64,000 nt of DNA from Pseudomonas sp. Root562 (GTDB lineage Bacteria > Pseudomonadota > Gammaproteobacteria > Pseudomonadales > Pseudomonadaceae): positions 249,789 through 313,788 of the forward strand of contig NZ_LMGK01000024.1 in assembly GCF_001427125.1 (NCBI RefSeq), read 5' to 3'. Positions 24,976-33,859 of this stretch are shown here, piece by piece (within the stretch, counting starts at the first letter, position 1; every line of letters starts with the position of its first letter). A program made the translations under genes and the position numbers. Below the pieces are notes generated by a model. That model searched no databases and was not told where the DNA came from. It was given only the letters and a program-made list of their open reading frames with translations.

Positions 24976-25682
24976 TCGAACTCCTGCAGGAATACTGGAG
25001 GGCTTTCCTCTACACCGACGGCCAGAACATCACCGGCCTGGCCATGACCCTGTGGCTGCTCAGCGCGTCGATTTTCATCGGTTTCATCGTCTCGATTCCG
25101 CTGTCCATCGCCCGGGTTTCACCGCACTTCTACATTCGCTGGCCGGTGCAGTTCTACACCTACCTGTTCCGCGGTACGCCGCTCTATATCCAGTTGCTGA
25201 TCTGCTACACCGGCATTTACAGCCTCGCCGCCGTGCGGGCGCAACCGGTGCTCGACAGCTTCTTCCGCGATGCGATGAACTGCACCATCCTGGCGTTCGC
25301 CCTGAACACCTGCGCCTATACCACGGAAATTTTCGCCGGGGCCATCCGCAGCATGGCCCACGGTGAAGTCGAAGCCGCCAAGGCCTATGGCCTGACAGGG
25401 TGGAAGCTGTATGCCTACGTGATCATGCCTTCGGCTCTGCGCCGCTCGTTGCCCTACTACAGCAACGAAGTGATCCTGATGCTGCACTCGACCACCGTGG
25501 CCTTCACCGCAACCATCCCGGACATCCTGAAAGTCGCGCGGGACGCCAACTCGGCGACCTTCCTGACCTTCCAGTCGTTCGGCATCGCCGCGCTGATTTA
25601 CCTGACCGTCACCTTTGCGCTGGTTGGCCTGTTCCGTCTCGCCGAACGCCGATGGCTGGCCTTCCTCGGGCCGACTCACTAG
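24972..25682 (+). CDS. amino acid ABC transporter permease (HisM type)
   Basis: 236-residue permease paralogous to the previous one, with the EAA loop EVEAAKAYGLTGWKLYAYVIMP and the FRGTPLYIQLLICYTGIY motif. Together the two permeases form the membrane channel. A 26-base gap separates it from the deacylase-like gene. Confidence 0.92.
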   Translation: MIELLQEYWRAFLYTDGQNITGLAMTLWLLSASIFIGFIVSIPLSIARVSPHFYIRWPVQFYTYLFRGTPLYIQLLICYTGIYSLAAVRAQPVLDSFFRDAMNCTILAFALNTCAYTTEIFAGAIRSMAHGEVEAAKAYGLTGWKLYAYVIMPSALRRSLPYYSNEVILMLHSTTVAFTATIPDILKVARDANSATFLTFQSFGIAALIYLTVTFALVGLFRLAERRWLAFLGPTH

Positions 25683-25708
25683 GGCCCAAGTTTCCTGGAA
25701 TAAGACAA

Positions 25709-26827
25709 ATGCGCCACCAGATACATGACTTGCTGGCCCCGCTGCCGGGGACAGCACGACAGATCCACAGCTTTCACTTCGGCCCTCAGCCGGCCAAAGG
25801 CAAGATCTACATCCAGTCATCCCTGCACGCCGATGAAATGCCCGGCATGCTGGTCGCCTGGCATCTCAAGCAACGCCTGACGGAGCTCGAAGCGGCCGGG
25901 CGGCTGCGCAGTGAAATCGTTCTGGTTCCGGTAGCCAATCCGGTTGGCCTGGAACAAGTGCTGATGGATGTGCCGCTGGGTCGATACGAGCTGGAAAGCG
26001 GACAGAACTTCAACCGCTGGTTCGTCGATTTGAGCGAGGAAGTCGGCAATGAGATCGAAGGCCAGCTCGGTGACGACCCCCAGCGTAATCGCGAACTGAT
26101 CCGCAGCAGCCTGCGCAATGCGCTGGCCCGGCAGACCGCCGGCACCCAGTTGCAATCCCAACGCCTGACCCTGCAAAGGCTGGCCTGCGACGCCGACATG
26201 GTGCTGGACCTGCATTGCGATTTCGAAGCCGTCGCGCACTTGTACACCACGCCCGAAGCCTGGCCGCAGGTCGAGCCGCTGGCGCGCTACATCGGTTCCG
26301 AAGCCAGTTTGCTGGCCACTGATTCCGGCGGGCAGTCGTTCGATGAATGCTTCACCCTACTCTGGTGGCAGTTGAAAGAACGCTTCGGCGAACAGTTCGA
26401 CATTGCGCCGGGCAGCTTTTCGGTCACGGTCGAATTGCGCGGCCAGGGCGACGTCAATCACCCGCTGGCCAGCCTCGACAGCCAGGCACTGATCGATTAC
26501 CTGATTCACTTCGGTGCAATTGCCGGCGAACCGGCGCCATTGCCCGACCTGCCCTACCCGGCTACGCCCCTGGCCGGCGTCGAACCGGTGGCGACCCCCG
26601 TCGGCGGTTTGCTGGTGTTCACTGCATTGCCAGGTGAGTACCTGGAAGCCGGGCAACTGATCGCCGAAATCATCGACCCGATCACCGATCGCGTCACTGC
26701 GGTCCATTGCACTGCCGCCGGCCTGATGTATGCGCGCTCGCTGCGCCGCATGGCCACTGCCGGCATGGTCATCGCCCATGTCGCGGGCACCGAAGCCTAT
26801 CGCAGCGGCTACCTACTTTCGCCTTGA
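25709..26827 (+). CDS. succinylglutamate desuccinylase/aspartoacylase-family zinc hydrolase
   Basis: 372 residues. M14-like AstE/AspA fold with zinc ligands H40 and E43 in SSLHADEMPGM and H169 in DLHCDFE, plus a C-terminal biotinyl-like beta domain (ATPVGGLLVFTALPGEYLEAGQ). Members remove an acyl group from N-acyl amino acids. It sits inside the amino-acid transporter operon between the second permease and the ATPase, suggesting that the imported compound is an N-acylated basic amino acid or that the product feeds on from transport. The start at 25709 follows GGAA; the substrate is not known. Confidence 0.85.
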   Translation: MRHQIHDLLAPLPGTARQIHSFHFGPQPAKGKIYIQSSLHADEMPGMLVAWHLKQRLTELEAAGRLRSEIVLVPVANPVGLEQVLMDVPLGRYELESGQNFNRWFVDLSEEVGNEIEGQLGDDPQRNRELIRSSLRNALARQTAGTQLQSQRLTLQRLACDADMVLDLHCDFEAVAHLYTTPEAWPQVEPLARYIGSEASLLATDSGGQSFDECFTLLWWQLKERFGEQFDIAPGSFSVTVELRGQGDVNHPLASLDSQALIDYLIHFGAIAGEPAPLPDLPYPATPLAGVEPVATPVGGLLVFTALPGEYLEAGQLIAEIIDPITDRVTAVHCTAAGLMYARSLRRMATAGMVIAHVAGTEAYRSGYLLSP

Positions 26828-26840
26828 GGATGCTTGTTCC

Positions 26841-27605
26841 ATGTACAAACTGACCATCGAAGGCCTGCACAAGAGCTATGGCGATCACGAGGTGCTCAAA
26901 GGCGTTTCGCTCAAGGCCAACACCGGCGACGTCATCAGCCTGATCGGCGCCAGCGGCTCGGGCAAAAGTACCTTTTTGCGCTGCATCAACTTTCTCGAAC
27001 AACCCAATGACGGCGCCATGAGCCTGGACGGCCAGGCGATCCGCATGGTCAAGGATCGCCACGGCATGCACGTCGCCGATCCCGACGAACTGCAACGGAT
27101 CCGCACCCGCCTGGCCATGGTGTTCCAACACTTCAACCTGTGGAGCCACATGACCGTGCTGGAAAACATCACCATGGCCCCGCGCCGGGTGTTGGGTTGC
27201 AGCAAGCAGGAAGCCGAAGACCGTGCCCGTCGCTACCTGGACAAAGTCGGCTTGCCGGCGCGGGTGGCGGACCAATACCCGGCATTTCTTTCCGGCGGCC
27301 AGCAGCAACGGGTGGCGATTGCCCGAGCGTTGGCCATGGAGCCGGAGGTCATGCTGTTTGACGAACCGACGTCAGCACTGGACCCGGAGCTGGTGGGTGA
27401 AGTGCTCAAGGTGATCCAGGGCCTGGCCGAAGAAGGCCGGACCATGATCATGGTCACCCACGAAATGAGCTTCGCCCGTAAAGTGTCGAGCCAGGTGCTG
27501 TTCCTGCATCAGGGCCTGGTAGAGGAAGAAGGCGCGCCGGAAGACGTGCTGGGCAATCCGAAAAGCGAACGCCTCAAGCAATTCCTCAGCGGTAACCTCA
27601 AGTAA
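26841..27605 (+). CDS. amino acid ABC transporter ATP-binding protein (HisP type)
   Basis: 254-residue ATPase that drives the two permeases. Walker A GASGSGKST, signature LSGGQQQRVAIARALAMEP, Walker B VMLFDEPTSALDPELVGEV, and the H-loop TMIMVTHEM. The HisP-type insertion with DRHGMHVADPDELQRIRTRL is present. Last gene of the operon, ended by a perfect REP pair. Confidence 0.93.
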   Translation: MYKLTIEGLHKSYGDHEVLKGVSLKANTGDVISLIGASGSGKSTFLRCINFLEQPNDGAMSLDGQAIRMVKDRHGMHVADPDELQRIRTRLAMVFQHFNLWSHMTVLENITMAPRRVLGCSKQEAEDRARRYLDKVGLPARVADQYPAFLSGGQQQRVAIARALAMEPEVMLFDEPTSALDPELVGEVLKVIQGLAEEGRTMIMVTHEMSFARKVSSQVLFLHQGLVEEEGAPEDVLGNPKSERLKQFLSGNLK

Positions 27606-27616
27606 AACCAGCCCCA

Positions 27617-27708
27617 TGTAGGAGCAAAGCTTGCTCGCGATAGCGGTATTTCAGTCGATATTATCCTCGCCTGAAGCACCGCTATCGCGAGCAAGCTTTG
27701 CTCCTACA
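27617..27708. repeat. REP-type inverted repeat pair
   Basis: Perfect 31-bp arms at 27617-27647 and 27678-27708, directly after the transporter operon and before the helicase gene. Confidence 0.85.
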
Positions 27709-27783
27709 GCAGACATCGCAATAAAACTTGTTGTGTTGCGTCGTGGTCACTGAAGGAACACTTTCAGAGCGCAAACCGCCGGC

Positions 27784-30270
27784 ATGGGAACCTCCTCCAA
27801 CTTTGCAAAGCAATGGTTCACCGCTCGCGGCTGGAAGCCGTTCGCCTTTCAAAAGGAAGTGTGGTCAGCGGTAAAACAGGGACACAGCGGATTGCTGCAC
27901 GCCAGCACCGGCGCCGGTAAAACCTACGCGGTCTGGTTCGGCGCGCTCAATCGCTTCGCCCGCTCTTCACCTGCGGTTGAAACAACTCGCAAACGTAAAC
28001 CCGTGGCCGAGCCCCTCACGGTGCTGTGGATAACCCCCATGCGCGCCCTGGCCGCCGACACCGCCCGCGCACTTGAAGCGCCGCTGCAGGCTTTGCAGAT
28101 TCCGTGGAGCGTCGGCCTGCGCACCGGCGACACCAGCAGCAGTGAACGAGCGCGCCAGAGCCGGCGCCTGCCGAGCACGCTGATCACCACACCAGAAAGC
28201 CTGACCCTGATGCTTGCCCGTGCCGACGCGCAAACAGCACTTTCGACCTTGCGCATGGTGGTGGTCGATGAATGGCACGAATTGCTTGGCAACAAGCGCG
28301 GCGTGCAACTGCAATTGGCCTTGGCCCGTTTGCGTCGCTGGCGCCCCGAACTGATCGTCTGGGGCGTTTCCGCGACGCTGGGTAATCAGTCTCACGCCGA
28401 GCAGGTGCTGATCCCCAACGGAGGCGGCATCAGTGTGCAAGGGCAAACCCGCAAAGTGCTGCGGGTCGACACGCTGCTGCCCCCGGCGATCGAGCGTTTT
28501 CCCTGGGCCGGGCACATCGGGTTGAAGATGCTGCCGCAGGTGGTGGGCGAACTCGAATCCAGCGCCAGCAGCCTGGTGTTTACCAACACCCGTGCCCAGT
28601 CGGAGATCTGGTACCAGGCCCTCCTCGACGCCCGGCCGGACTGGGCCGGATTGATCGCGCTGCACCACAGCTCGTTGTCCCGCGACACCCGAGACTGGGT
28701 CGAACGCGCGCTCAAGGATGGCCAACTCAAAGCGGTGGTCTGCACCTCCAGCCTCGATCTTGGTGTGGATTTCCTGCCGGTGGAGCGGGTTCTGCAAATC
28801 GGCTCCGCCAAAGGTGTGGCGCGGCTCATGCAGCGTGCCGGGCGCTCCGGCCATGCACCGGGACGTGAATCACGGGTCACGCTGGTGCCAACCCACAGCC
28901 TTGAATTGATCGAGGCCGCCGCGGCGCAGGATGCTGTCGCGGCACGCTGCATCGAACCGCGGCTATCCCCGGTCAAGCCACTGGATGTATTGGTGCAGCA
29001 CTTGGTCAGCATCGCTCTGGGCGGCGGTTTTCTCCCCGATGAGTTGTACGAAGAAGTCCGCGGAGCCTGGGCATATCGTGACCTGAACCCGGCCGAATGG
29101 GCATGGGCGCTGGCGTTCGTGCGTCATGGCGGACTCTCCCTGACAGCCTATCCGGATTACCGCCGGGTCGAGCCCGATGAACACGGTGTGTGGCGCGTGC
29201 CGGATGCACGGCTGGCCCGCAGGCATCGCATGAGCATCGGTACCATCGTCAGCGATGCGAGCATTCAGTTGAAATTCTGGAGCAAGGGCGGCGGTGGCAA
29301 ACAGTTGGGCAGTGTCGAGGAGGGCTTTATTGCGCGCCTCAAACCCGGTGATGGTTTTCTGTTCGCCGGGCGCTTGCTGGAACTGGTGCGGGTAGAAAAC
29401 ATGACCGCGTACGTCAAACGCAGCACGGTGAAAAAAGCCGCGGTCCCGCGCTGGAATGGCGGACGCATGCCCCTATCCAATGAACTGGCAAAAGCGGTGG
29501 TCGCCCGATTCAGTGCCGCGGCGAAGGGTCATTATGTCGGCCCGCAAATGCAGGCGATGCGCCCCTTACTGCAAGTGCAACAACGGTGGTCGGGATTACC
29601 GACCGAAAACAGTCTGCTGGCCGAAGCCCTGAAGTCTCGCGAGGGCTGGCACCTTTTTCTTTTTCCCTTTGCCGGTCGCCAGGTGCATCTGGGGCTGGCC
29701 AGCCTGTTGGCGTGGCGGGCCAGTCAACGCCAGCCGCTGACCTTCTCGATCGCAGTCAATGATTACGGCCTGGAACTGCTCAGCGCCACGCCCGTCGATT
29801 GGTCGCGGCAACTCGATGCCGCCCTGTTCAGCGCCGAGAATCTGTTGCAGGACGTACTGGCCAGTCTTAATGCCGGTGAACTGGCCCTGCGCCGTTTCCG
29901 CGAAATCGCTCGAATTGCCGGGCTGGTGTTCGCCGGCTACCCCGGCGCGCCGAAAAGCACGCGGCAGGTTCAGGCGTCCAGCGGCCTGTTCTTCGAAGTG
30001 TTCAAACAATACGACGCGGGCAATTTATTGCTGGCTCAGGCCGGGGAAGAAGTGTTGCGGGAAGAGTTGGATATTCGTCGCCTGGAACAAACACTGGAGC
30101 GAATCAACCGGATGACATTGGACCTGCATCAGATCAAGCAACCAACGCCCCTTGGCTTTCCACTGCTGGTGGAACGGATGCGCGAAAGCATGAGCTCGGA
30201 AAAACTTGCCGACCGCATCCGACGCATGGTCAGCGATCTGGAAACAACCGCCGACACCGGGAAAACCTGA
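27784..30270 (+). CDS. ligase-associated DNA damage response DEXH-box helicase (Lhr-core)
   Basis: 828-residue superfamily 2 helicase. Walker A is STGAGKTYAVW, the DEXH box is VVDEWHELLG (DEWH is usual for this subfamily), motif III SATLGN, and motif VI is QRAGRSGHAPG. The C-terminal winged-helix region fits Lhr-core helicases, which translocate 3'-5' and unwind RNA:DNA hybrids. It is the partner of the MBL exonuclease and ATP-dependent ligase encoded at 20.5-23.2 kb and is followed by pdeM with a one-base overlap. No strong ribosome site precedes the ATG at 27784. Confidence 0.92.
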   Translation: MGTSSNFAKQWFTARGWKPFAFQKEVWSAVKQGHSGLLHASTGAGKTYAVWFGALNRFARSSPAVETTRKRKPVAEPLTVLWITPMRALAADTARALEAPLQALQIPWSVGLRTGDTSSSERARQSRRLPSTLITTPESLTLMLARADAQTALSTLRMVVVDEWHELLGNKRGVQLQLALARLRRWRPELIVWGVSATLGNQSHAEQVLIPNGGGISVQGQTRKVLRVDTLLPPAIERFPWAGHIGLKMLPQVVGELESSASSLVFTNTRAQSEIWYQALLDARPDWAGLIALHHSSLSRDTRDWVERALKDGQLKAVVCTSSLDLGVDFLPVERVLQIGSAKGVARLMQRAGRSGHAPGRESRVTLVPTHSLELIEAAAAQDAVAARCIEPRLSPVKPLDVLVQHLVSIALGGGFLPDELYEEVRGAWAYRDLNPAEWAWALAFVRHGGLSLTAYPDYRRVEPDEHGVWRVPDARLARRHRMSIGTIVSDASIQLKFWSKGGGGKQLGSVEEGFIARLKPGDGFLFAGRLLELVRVENMTAYVKRSTVKKAAVPRWNGGRMPLSNELAKAVVARFSAAAKGHYVGPQMQAMRPLLQVQQRWSGLPTENSLLAEALKSREGWHLFLFPFAGRQVHLGLASLLAWRASQRQPLTFSIAVNDYGLELLSATPVDWSRQLDAALFSAENLLQDVLASLNAGELALRRFREIARIAGLVFAGYPGAPKSTRQVQASSGLFFEVFKQYDAGNLLLAQAGEEVLREELDIRRLEQTLERINRMTLDLHQIKQPTPLGFPLLVERMRESMSSEKLADRIRRMVSDLETTADTGKT

Positions 30271-30929
30271 TGAGTGCGCCCTATCCGATAAGCCTTTGTG
30301 GAGAAGAGCTCTGGCTGCTGCCGGAAAAAGCCGTCTATTGGCCGGCTCAACAAGCACTGTTGGTGGCCGATGTGCATTTTGGCAAGGCCGCGGCCTATCG
30401 AAGCCTGGGTCAACCTGTACCGCAGGGAACGACCCAGCAGAACATTGCCGTGCTCGATGCCCTGTTGAAGGCACTTCCCTGCCGGCAATTGATTTTTCTC
30501 GGTGACTTTCTCCACGGCCCCGGCTCTCACGCGACAGCTACGCTCCAGGCGTTGGCCCAGTGGCGAGCGCGGCATCGTGACTTGCCCATGACGCTGATCC
30601 GCGGCAACCACGATAAACGTGCCGGCGACCCACCCGCCACACTGAACATTGGGGTGGTGCCTGAACCCATGTTACTGGGGCCTTTCGCTTTGCAGCACGA
30701 GCCGAACCCGTATCCTGGGCGGCATGTGCTGGCCGGGCACGTGCACCCGGTGTTTCGACTCAACGGTCGAGGCCGGCAGCGTTTGCGCCTGGCGTGTTTC
30801 AGGATTGGCGAGACGGTCAGCCTGTTACCGGCCTTCGGCGCGTTCACCGGGGGATATCAGGTTGAACGGGACGACAATTGCAGGATTTTTGTAATCGGCG
30901 ACAACGAAATCTGGCCGGTGACCCTGTAG
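30270..30929 (+). CDS. pdeM: ligase-associated metallophosphoesterase PdeM
   Basis: 219 residues of the calcineurin-like phosphoesterase family found with repair ligases. Motifs: DVHFGKAAAYRSLG, GDFLHGPGSH, RGNHDKRAG and GHVHPVFRL. The ATG shares one base with the helicase stop, so translation is coupled. The stop codon TAG lies inside the first arm of a REP doublet. Expected to act as a DNA nuclease or phosphoesterase in end processing. Confidence 0.9.
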   Translation: MSAPYPISLCGEELWLLPEKAVYWPAQQALLVADVHFGKAAAYRSLGQPVPQGTTQQNIAVLDALLKALPCRQLIFLGDFLHGPGSHATATLQALAQWRARHRDLPMTLIRGNHDKRAGDPPATLNIGVVPEPMLLGPFALQHEPNPYPGRHVLAGHVHPVFRLNGRGRQRLRLACFRIGETVSLLPAFGAFTGGYQVERDDNCRIFVIGDNEIWPVTL

Positions 30930-31040
30930 GAGCGAGCCTGTCGAATCGTCGCACCGTCGCGATGGACGTCAACGATGACGCGTGACAACTGACACTGCGC
31001 GGCGTTCTCGGGTTCATCGCGAGCAGGCTCGCTCCTACAG
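30924..31040. repeat. 117-bp REP doublet, copy B
   Basis: Arms 30924-30940 and 31024-31040 with the same core, same length and same orientation as the copy at 20127-20243. It carries the stop codon of pdeM. Confidence 0.8.
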
Positions 31041-31058
31041 ACAACGGTCCGGTGTTGA

Positions 31059-31268
31059 TCAGGCCACAGGCGCGGGAGGCGGTTCGTCCGGAAGAGTCGG
31101 CTCACCTGGCTCGGTAGGTTGTTCGTTGGGGGTATCAGGATCAGGCTGGCCGGGAATGCCCCCTGCCATGCTGATCGTCGGGTGTGCCAGCAAGGACCAG
31201 GCTAAAACGCCAACCTGATTGGGCTCGAGCCTTGCCAGTTCGGCACTTATTTGCGGGTCGATCTTCAT
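31059..31268 (-). CDS. small acidic Pro-rich protein, function unknown
   Basis: 69 residues. The N-terminal part (MKIDPQISAELARLEPNQVGV) is helical; the C-terminal half is a proline/glutamate/threonine-rich tail (PDPDTPNEQPTEPGEP). AGGAG is seven bases before the ATG at 31268, which decides the start. I do not recognise a family. Divergence from pdeM and its own ribosome site support a real gene. Confidence 0.55.
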   Translation of the reverse strand: MKIDPQISAELARLEPNQVGVLAWSLLAHPTISMAGGIPGQPDPDTPNEQPTEPGEPTLPDEPPPAPVA

Positions 31269-31373
31269 AAAGCACTCCTGAGCGATGGCCCGATCTGCCT
31301 TGCGCGGATCGGAAGTACACTCCATAGAGTGTACGCTCGCTCAGGAATTCCCACGGTTTGTCGGACGGTTGAC

Positions 31374-31940
31374 TCAGGTTCGTGGCAGGGTCACGCCACG
31401 CTGGCCCTGATACTTGCCGCCACGGTCCTTGTAGGACACTTCGCACTCTTCGTCGGATTCGAGGAACAGCATCTGCGCCACGCCCTCGTTGGCGTAGATT
31501 TTCGCCGGCAGATTGGTGGTGTTGGAAAACTCCAGGGTCACGTGGCCTTCCCACTCCGGCTCCAGCGGCGTGACGTTGACGATGATGCCGCAACGCGCGT
31601 AGGTGCTTTTACCCAGGCAGATGGTCAATACATTGCGCGGGATGCGGAAGTACTCGACGGTGCTGGCCAGGGCAAAGGAGTTCGGCGGGATGATGCACAC
31701 GTCGCTGTGGATATCGACGAAGCTGCCGGCATCGAAGTTTTTCGGGTCGACGATGGCGGAGTTGATGTTGGTGAACACCTTGAAATGATTGGTGCAACGC
31801 ACATCGTAGCCGTAGCTGGACACGCCGTAGGAGATCACACGGCTATCGTCGCTGCCACGCATCTGGCGCTCTACGAACGGCTCGATCATGCCGTGCTCTT
31901 GCGCCATGCGGCGAATCCACTTGTCCGATTTGATGCTCAT
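31374..31940 (-). CDS. dcd: dCTP deaminase
   Basis: 188 residues, the usual length. Converts dCTP to dUTP for thymidylate synthesis. Recognised by MSIKSDKWIRRMAQEHGMIEPF at the start, CIIPPNSFALASTVEYFRIP, and the catalytic region GKSTYARCGIIVNVTPLEPEWEGHVTLEFSN. It stands apart from its neighbours. Confidence 0.96.
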   Translation of the reverse strand: MSIKSDKWIRRMAQEHGMIEPFVERQMRGSDDSRVISYGVSSYGYDVRCTNHFKVFTNINSAIVDPKNFDAGSFVDIHSDVCIIPPNSFALASTVEYFRIPRNVLTICLGKSTYARCGIIVNVTPLEPEWEGHVTLEFSNTTNLPAKIYANEGVAQMLFLESDEECEVSYKDRGGKYQGQRGVTLPRT

Positions 31941-32293
31941 GGCGGTGTCCTGAATAGCGAGGTGGAAAAAATCTGTCCGGCATCTTACCGGGGCGCGCCG
32001 CCGGGTTCAAAGCACTGGGCGCAATTCTCGATGATCCTGCCGAAATTACGGACCTTCGAAGCAATACGATGCACCGTCGATCACGAAAACCGAGAAACCT
32101 TCGCAAGAAGCATTGGCACGTCTCGGAAAAAGGGTTAAGGTGGCGCCACTGTGCTGCTTGTGTCACTGAGAATCTCTACACGATATGTTGAATTTCGATC
32201 CAACCATCTACAAGAATTTTTCCTGCTCTTTGCACTCAGTCTCGGCCAGGGTTCTTCCTGAGTCGCAGTTATCTTTGTTCAAGGAGTTACACC
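31941..32293. other. gene-free region with the cold-shock leader
   Basis: 353 bases between dcd (transcribed leftward) and the cold-shock gene. I see no coding sequence. The last 130 or so bases are AT-richer and probably form the long 5' leader usual for cold-shock genes; AAGGAG lies just before the ATG. No promoter could be placed with confidence. Confidence 0.5.
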
Positions 32294-32503
32294 ATGTCTA
32301 ATCGCCAAACCGGTACCGTTAAGTGGTTCAACGATGAAAAAGGCTTCGGCTTCATCACTCCACAATCCGGTGACGACCTGTTCGTTCACTTCAAAGCTAT
32401 CCAATCCGACGGCTTCAAAAGCCTGAAAGAAGGCCAACAGGTTTCTTTCATCGCTACCCGCGGTCAGAAAGGCATGCAAGCTGAAGAAGTTCAAGTTATC
32501 TAA
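32294..32503 (+). CDS. cold-shock domain protein (CspA family)
   Basis: 69-residue single cold-shock domain with both RNA-binding motifs (KGFGFI and DLFVHF). It binds single-stranded RNA/DNA and keeps mRNA unfolded. Close to CapB/CspA proteins of Pseudomonas. Codons are strongly biased, as in highly expressed genes. A strong terminator follows. Confidence 0.95.
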   Translation: MSNRQTGTVKWFNDEKGFGFITPQSGDDLFVHFKAIQSDGFKSLKEGQQVSFIATRGQKGMQAEEVQVI

Positions 32504-32522
32504 CTTGTACTTGCTTTAGTAA

Positions 32523-32553
32523 AAGGCCCCGCCCTCAAAAGCGGGGCTTTTTT
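32523..32553 (+). terminator. rho-independent terminator of the cold-shock gene
   Basis: AAGGCCCCGC/GCGGGGCTTT stem followed by T residues, 20 bases after the stop codon. Confidence 0.88.
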
Positions 32554-32600
32554 GTGGGCGAGTGTTTTGTCGGCCAAGAGCTTTTGATTGCGCTGACGCC

Positions 32601-32665
32601 ATCGCGGGCAAGCCTCGCTCCTGCAGATATCCAATGACTCTGTAGAAACGAGGCTTGCCCGCAAT
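32601..32665. repeat. REP-type inverted repeat pair
   Basis: Arms 32601-32626 and 32640-32665 with a few mismatches, between the cold-shock gene and the DUF481 gene. Confidence 0.8.
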
Positions 32666-32688
32666 GGGTTATAGATGTGGAAACGGGT

Positions 32689-33696
32689 TTACCAGGTCAC
32701 ACCAAATCCTGCGGTGTACCGGGTCTTGTCCAGGTCGGCTTCTTGCGTACCATCGACGATGTCGCGTTCAGCCTTGAGATTGAGCGAAGCCCAGTCGGTC
32801 ACCTTGTAGCGCAAGCCCATCTCGGCATCCAGCGCATACTCGGCCACGCCGGACAGTGGCTTGCCCACCTCGCCATTGGTGAAGAACTCGACTTTCTTGC
32901 CGATCAGGTAGCGGTTGTAATCCCACTTCATCGCCACGGAATAAAAGTTGTCCTTACTACCGTCGGCAAATTGATAATCCGTGCGGTTGATCAGCGAGCC
33001 GAGGGAGAACGCCCCCAGCTCGTTATCCCAGAACTGGTAACCCGGACCGGTACCGACCGTGCGTTGACGGGACAGGTCTTCAACCTTGTCCCGCTTATAG
33101 ACCAGTCGACCCTGCCAGAACCACTTTTCGGTCAGGAAGCGGTCGAGGGAGTACTCGGCCCGCCAGTTGTCCGTAGTCACCACATCGTCCTGGAACTCGC
33201 GGTTGTACTCGCCTTCCGCAATGTGGCGCCAGCGACCATGACGCGCGGATGTCTTGAAGTCGACATCGTAATCGTCGGTGTCCTTGTCGGCGCGCTGGTA
33301 ATCCAGAGCTGCATCAATGTTGCCTTTCCAGACCAGATCCTCGACGACAGGCTTGGGCTTGAGCATCTGCTGAATGCTCGCCAACTCCACCGTCTTGGGC
33401 GCATCACCGTTGGCCAGAGTTACCTTGCCATCCTCCGCCGCGTGCAACGACTTGGCCACCTCCCCGGTGTAGGCATCCTGCTTGACCAGCAGATGTTGAT
33501 CGCTCTCCAGGGTTTTCACCTTGTTCCAGTCGATCGGCACGGCACCGGCATACTCGGTCTGAACCAGCAGCTTGCCGCCATCGAACAGGATGATCTTGCC
33601 GCTCAACTTGTCACCGTTCTTCAACCAGACGGTATCCGCGAGCAAAGGAGTGGAGGCACTGACGACAGCGAGGCACAGCAGGGTTCTGGACAACAT
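32689..33696 (-). CDS. DUF481 family outer-membrane beta-barrel protein
   Basis: 335 residues. Signal peptide MLSRTLLCLAVVSASTPLLA, a short N-terminal beta domain with the phrase DTVWLKNGDKLSGKI, then a DUF481 (YdiY-like) region of alternating amphipathic strands ending in FGVTW, with aromatic-terminated strands typical of outer-membrane barrels. Function unknown; some relatives are salt-induced. ATG at 33696 is preferred over a TTG six bases upstream; no strong ribosome site is seen. Confidence 0.83.
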   Translation of the reverse strand: MLSRTLLCLAVVSASTPLLADTVWLKNGDKLSGKIILFDGGKLLVQTEYAGAVPIDWNKVKTLESDQHLLVKQDAYTGEVAKSLHAAEDGKVTLANGDAPKTVELASIQQMLKPKPVVEDLVWKGNIDAALDYQRADKDTDDYDVDFKTSARHGRWRHIAEGEYNREFQDDVVTTDNWRAEYSLDRFLTEKWFWQGRLVYKRDKVEDLSRQRTVGTGPGYQFWDNELGAFSLGSLINRTDYQFADGSKDNFYSVAMKWDYNRYLIGKKVEFFTNGEVGKPLSGVAEYALDAEMGLRYKVTDWASLNLKAERDIVDGTQEADLDKTRYTAGFGVTW

Positions 33697-33859
33697 AAGC
33701 AAATACAGGCTCAGGTTCGCGAAAAAAAGTCGGCATTATCCGCAGGAATAAGGCCCTAGCAAGGACTGACCCGACTATTTCTATTGAGTTCATTTCTCAA
33801 TTGGCGATCGAGGATTTACTCTACGGACGGTACTGTAATTTTTTTCAGGGACTGCGCAC

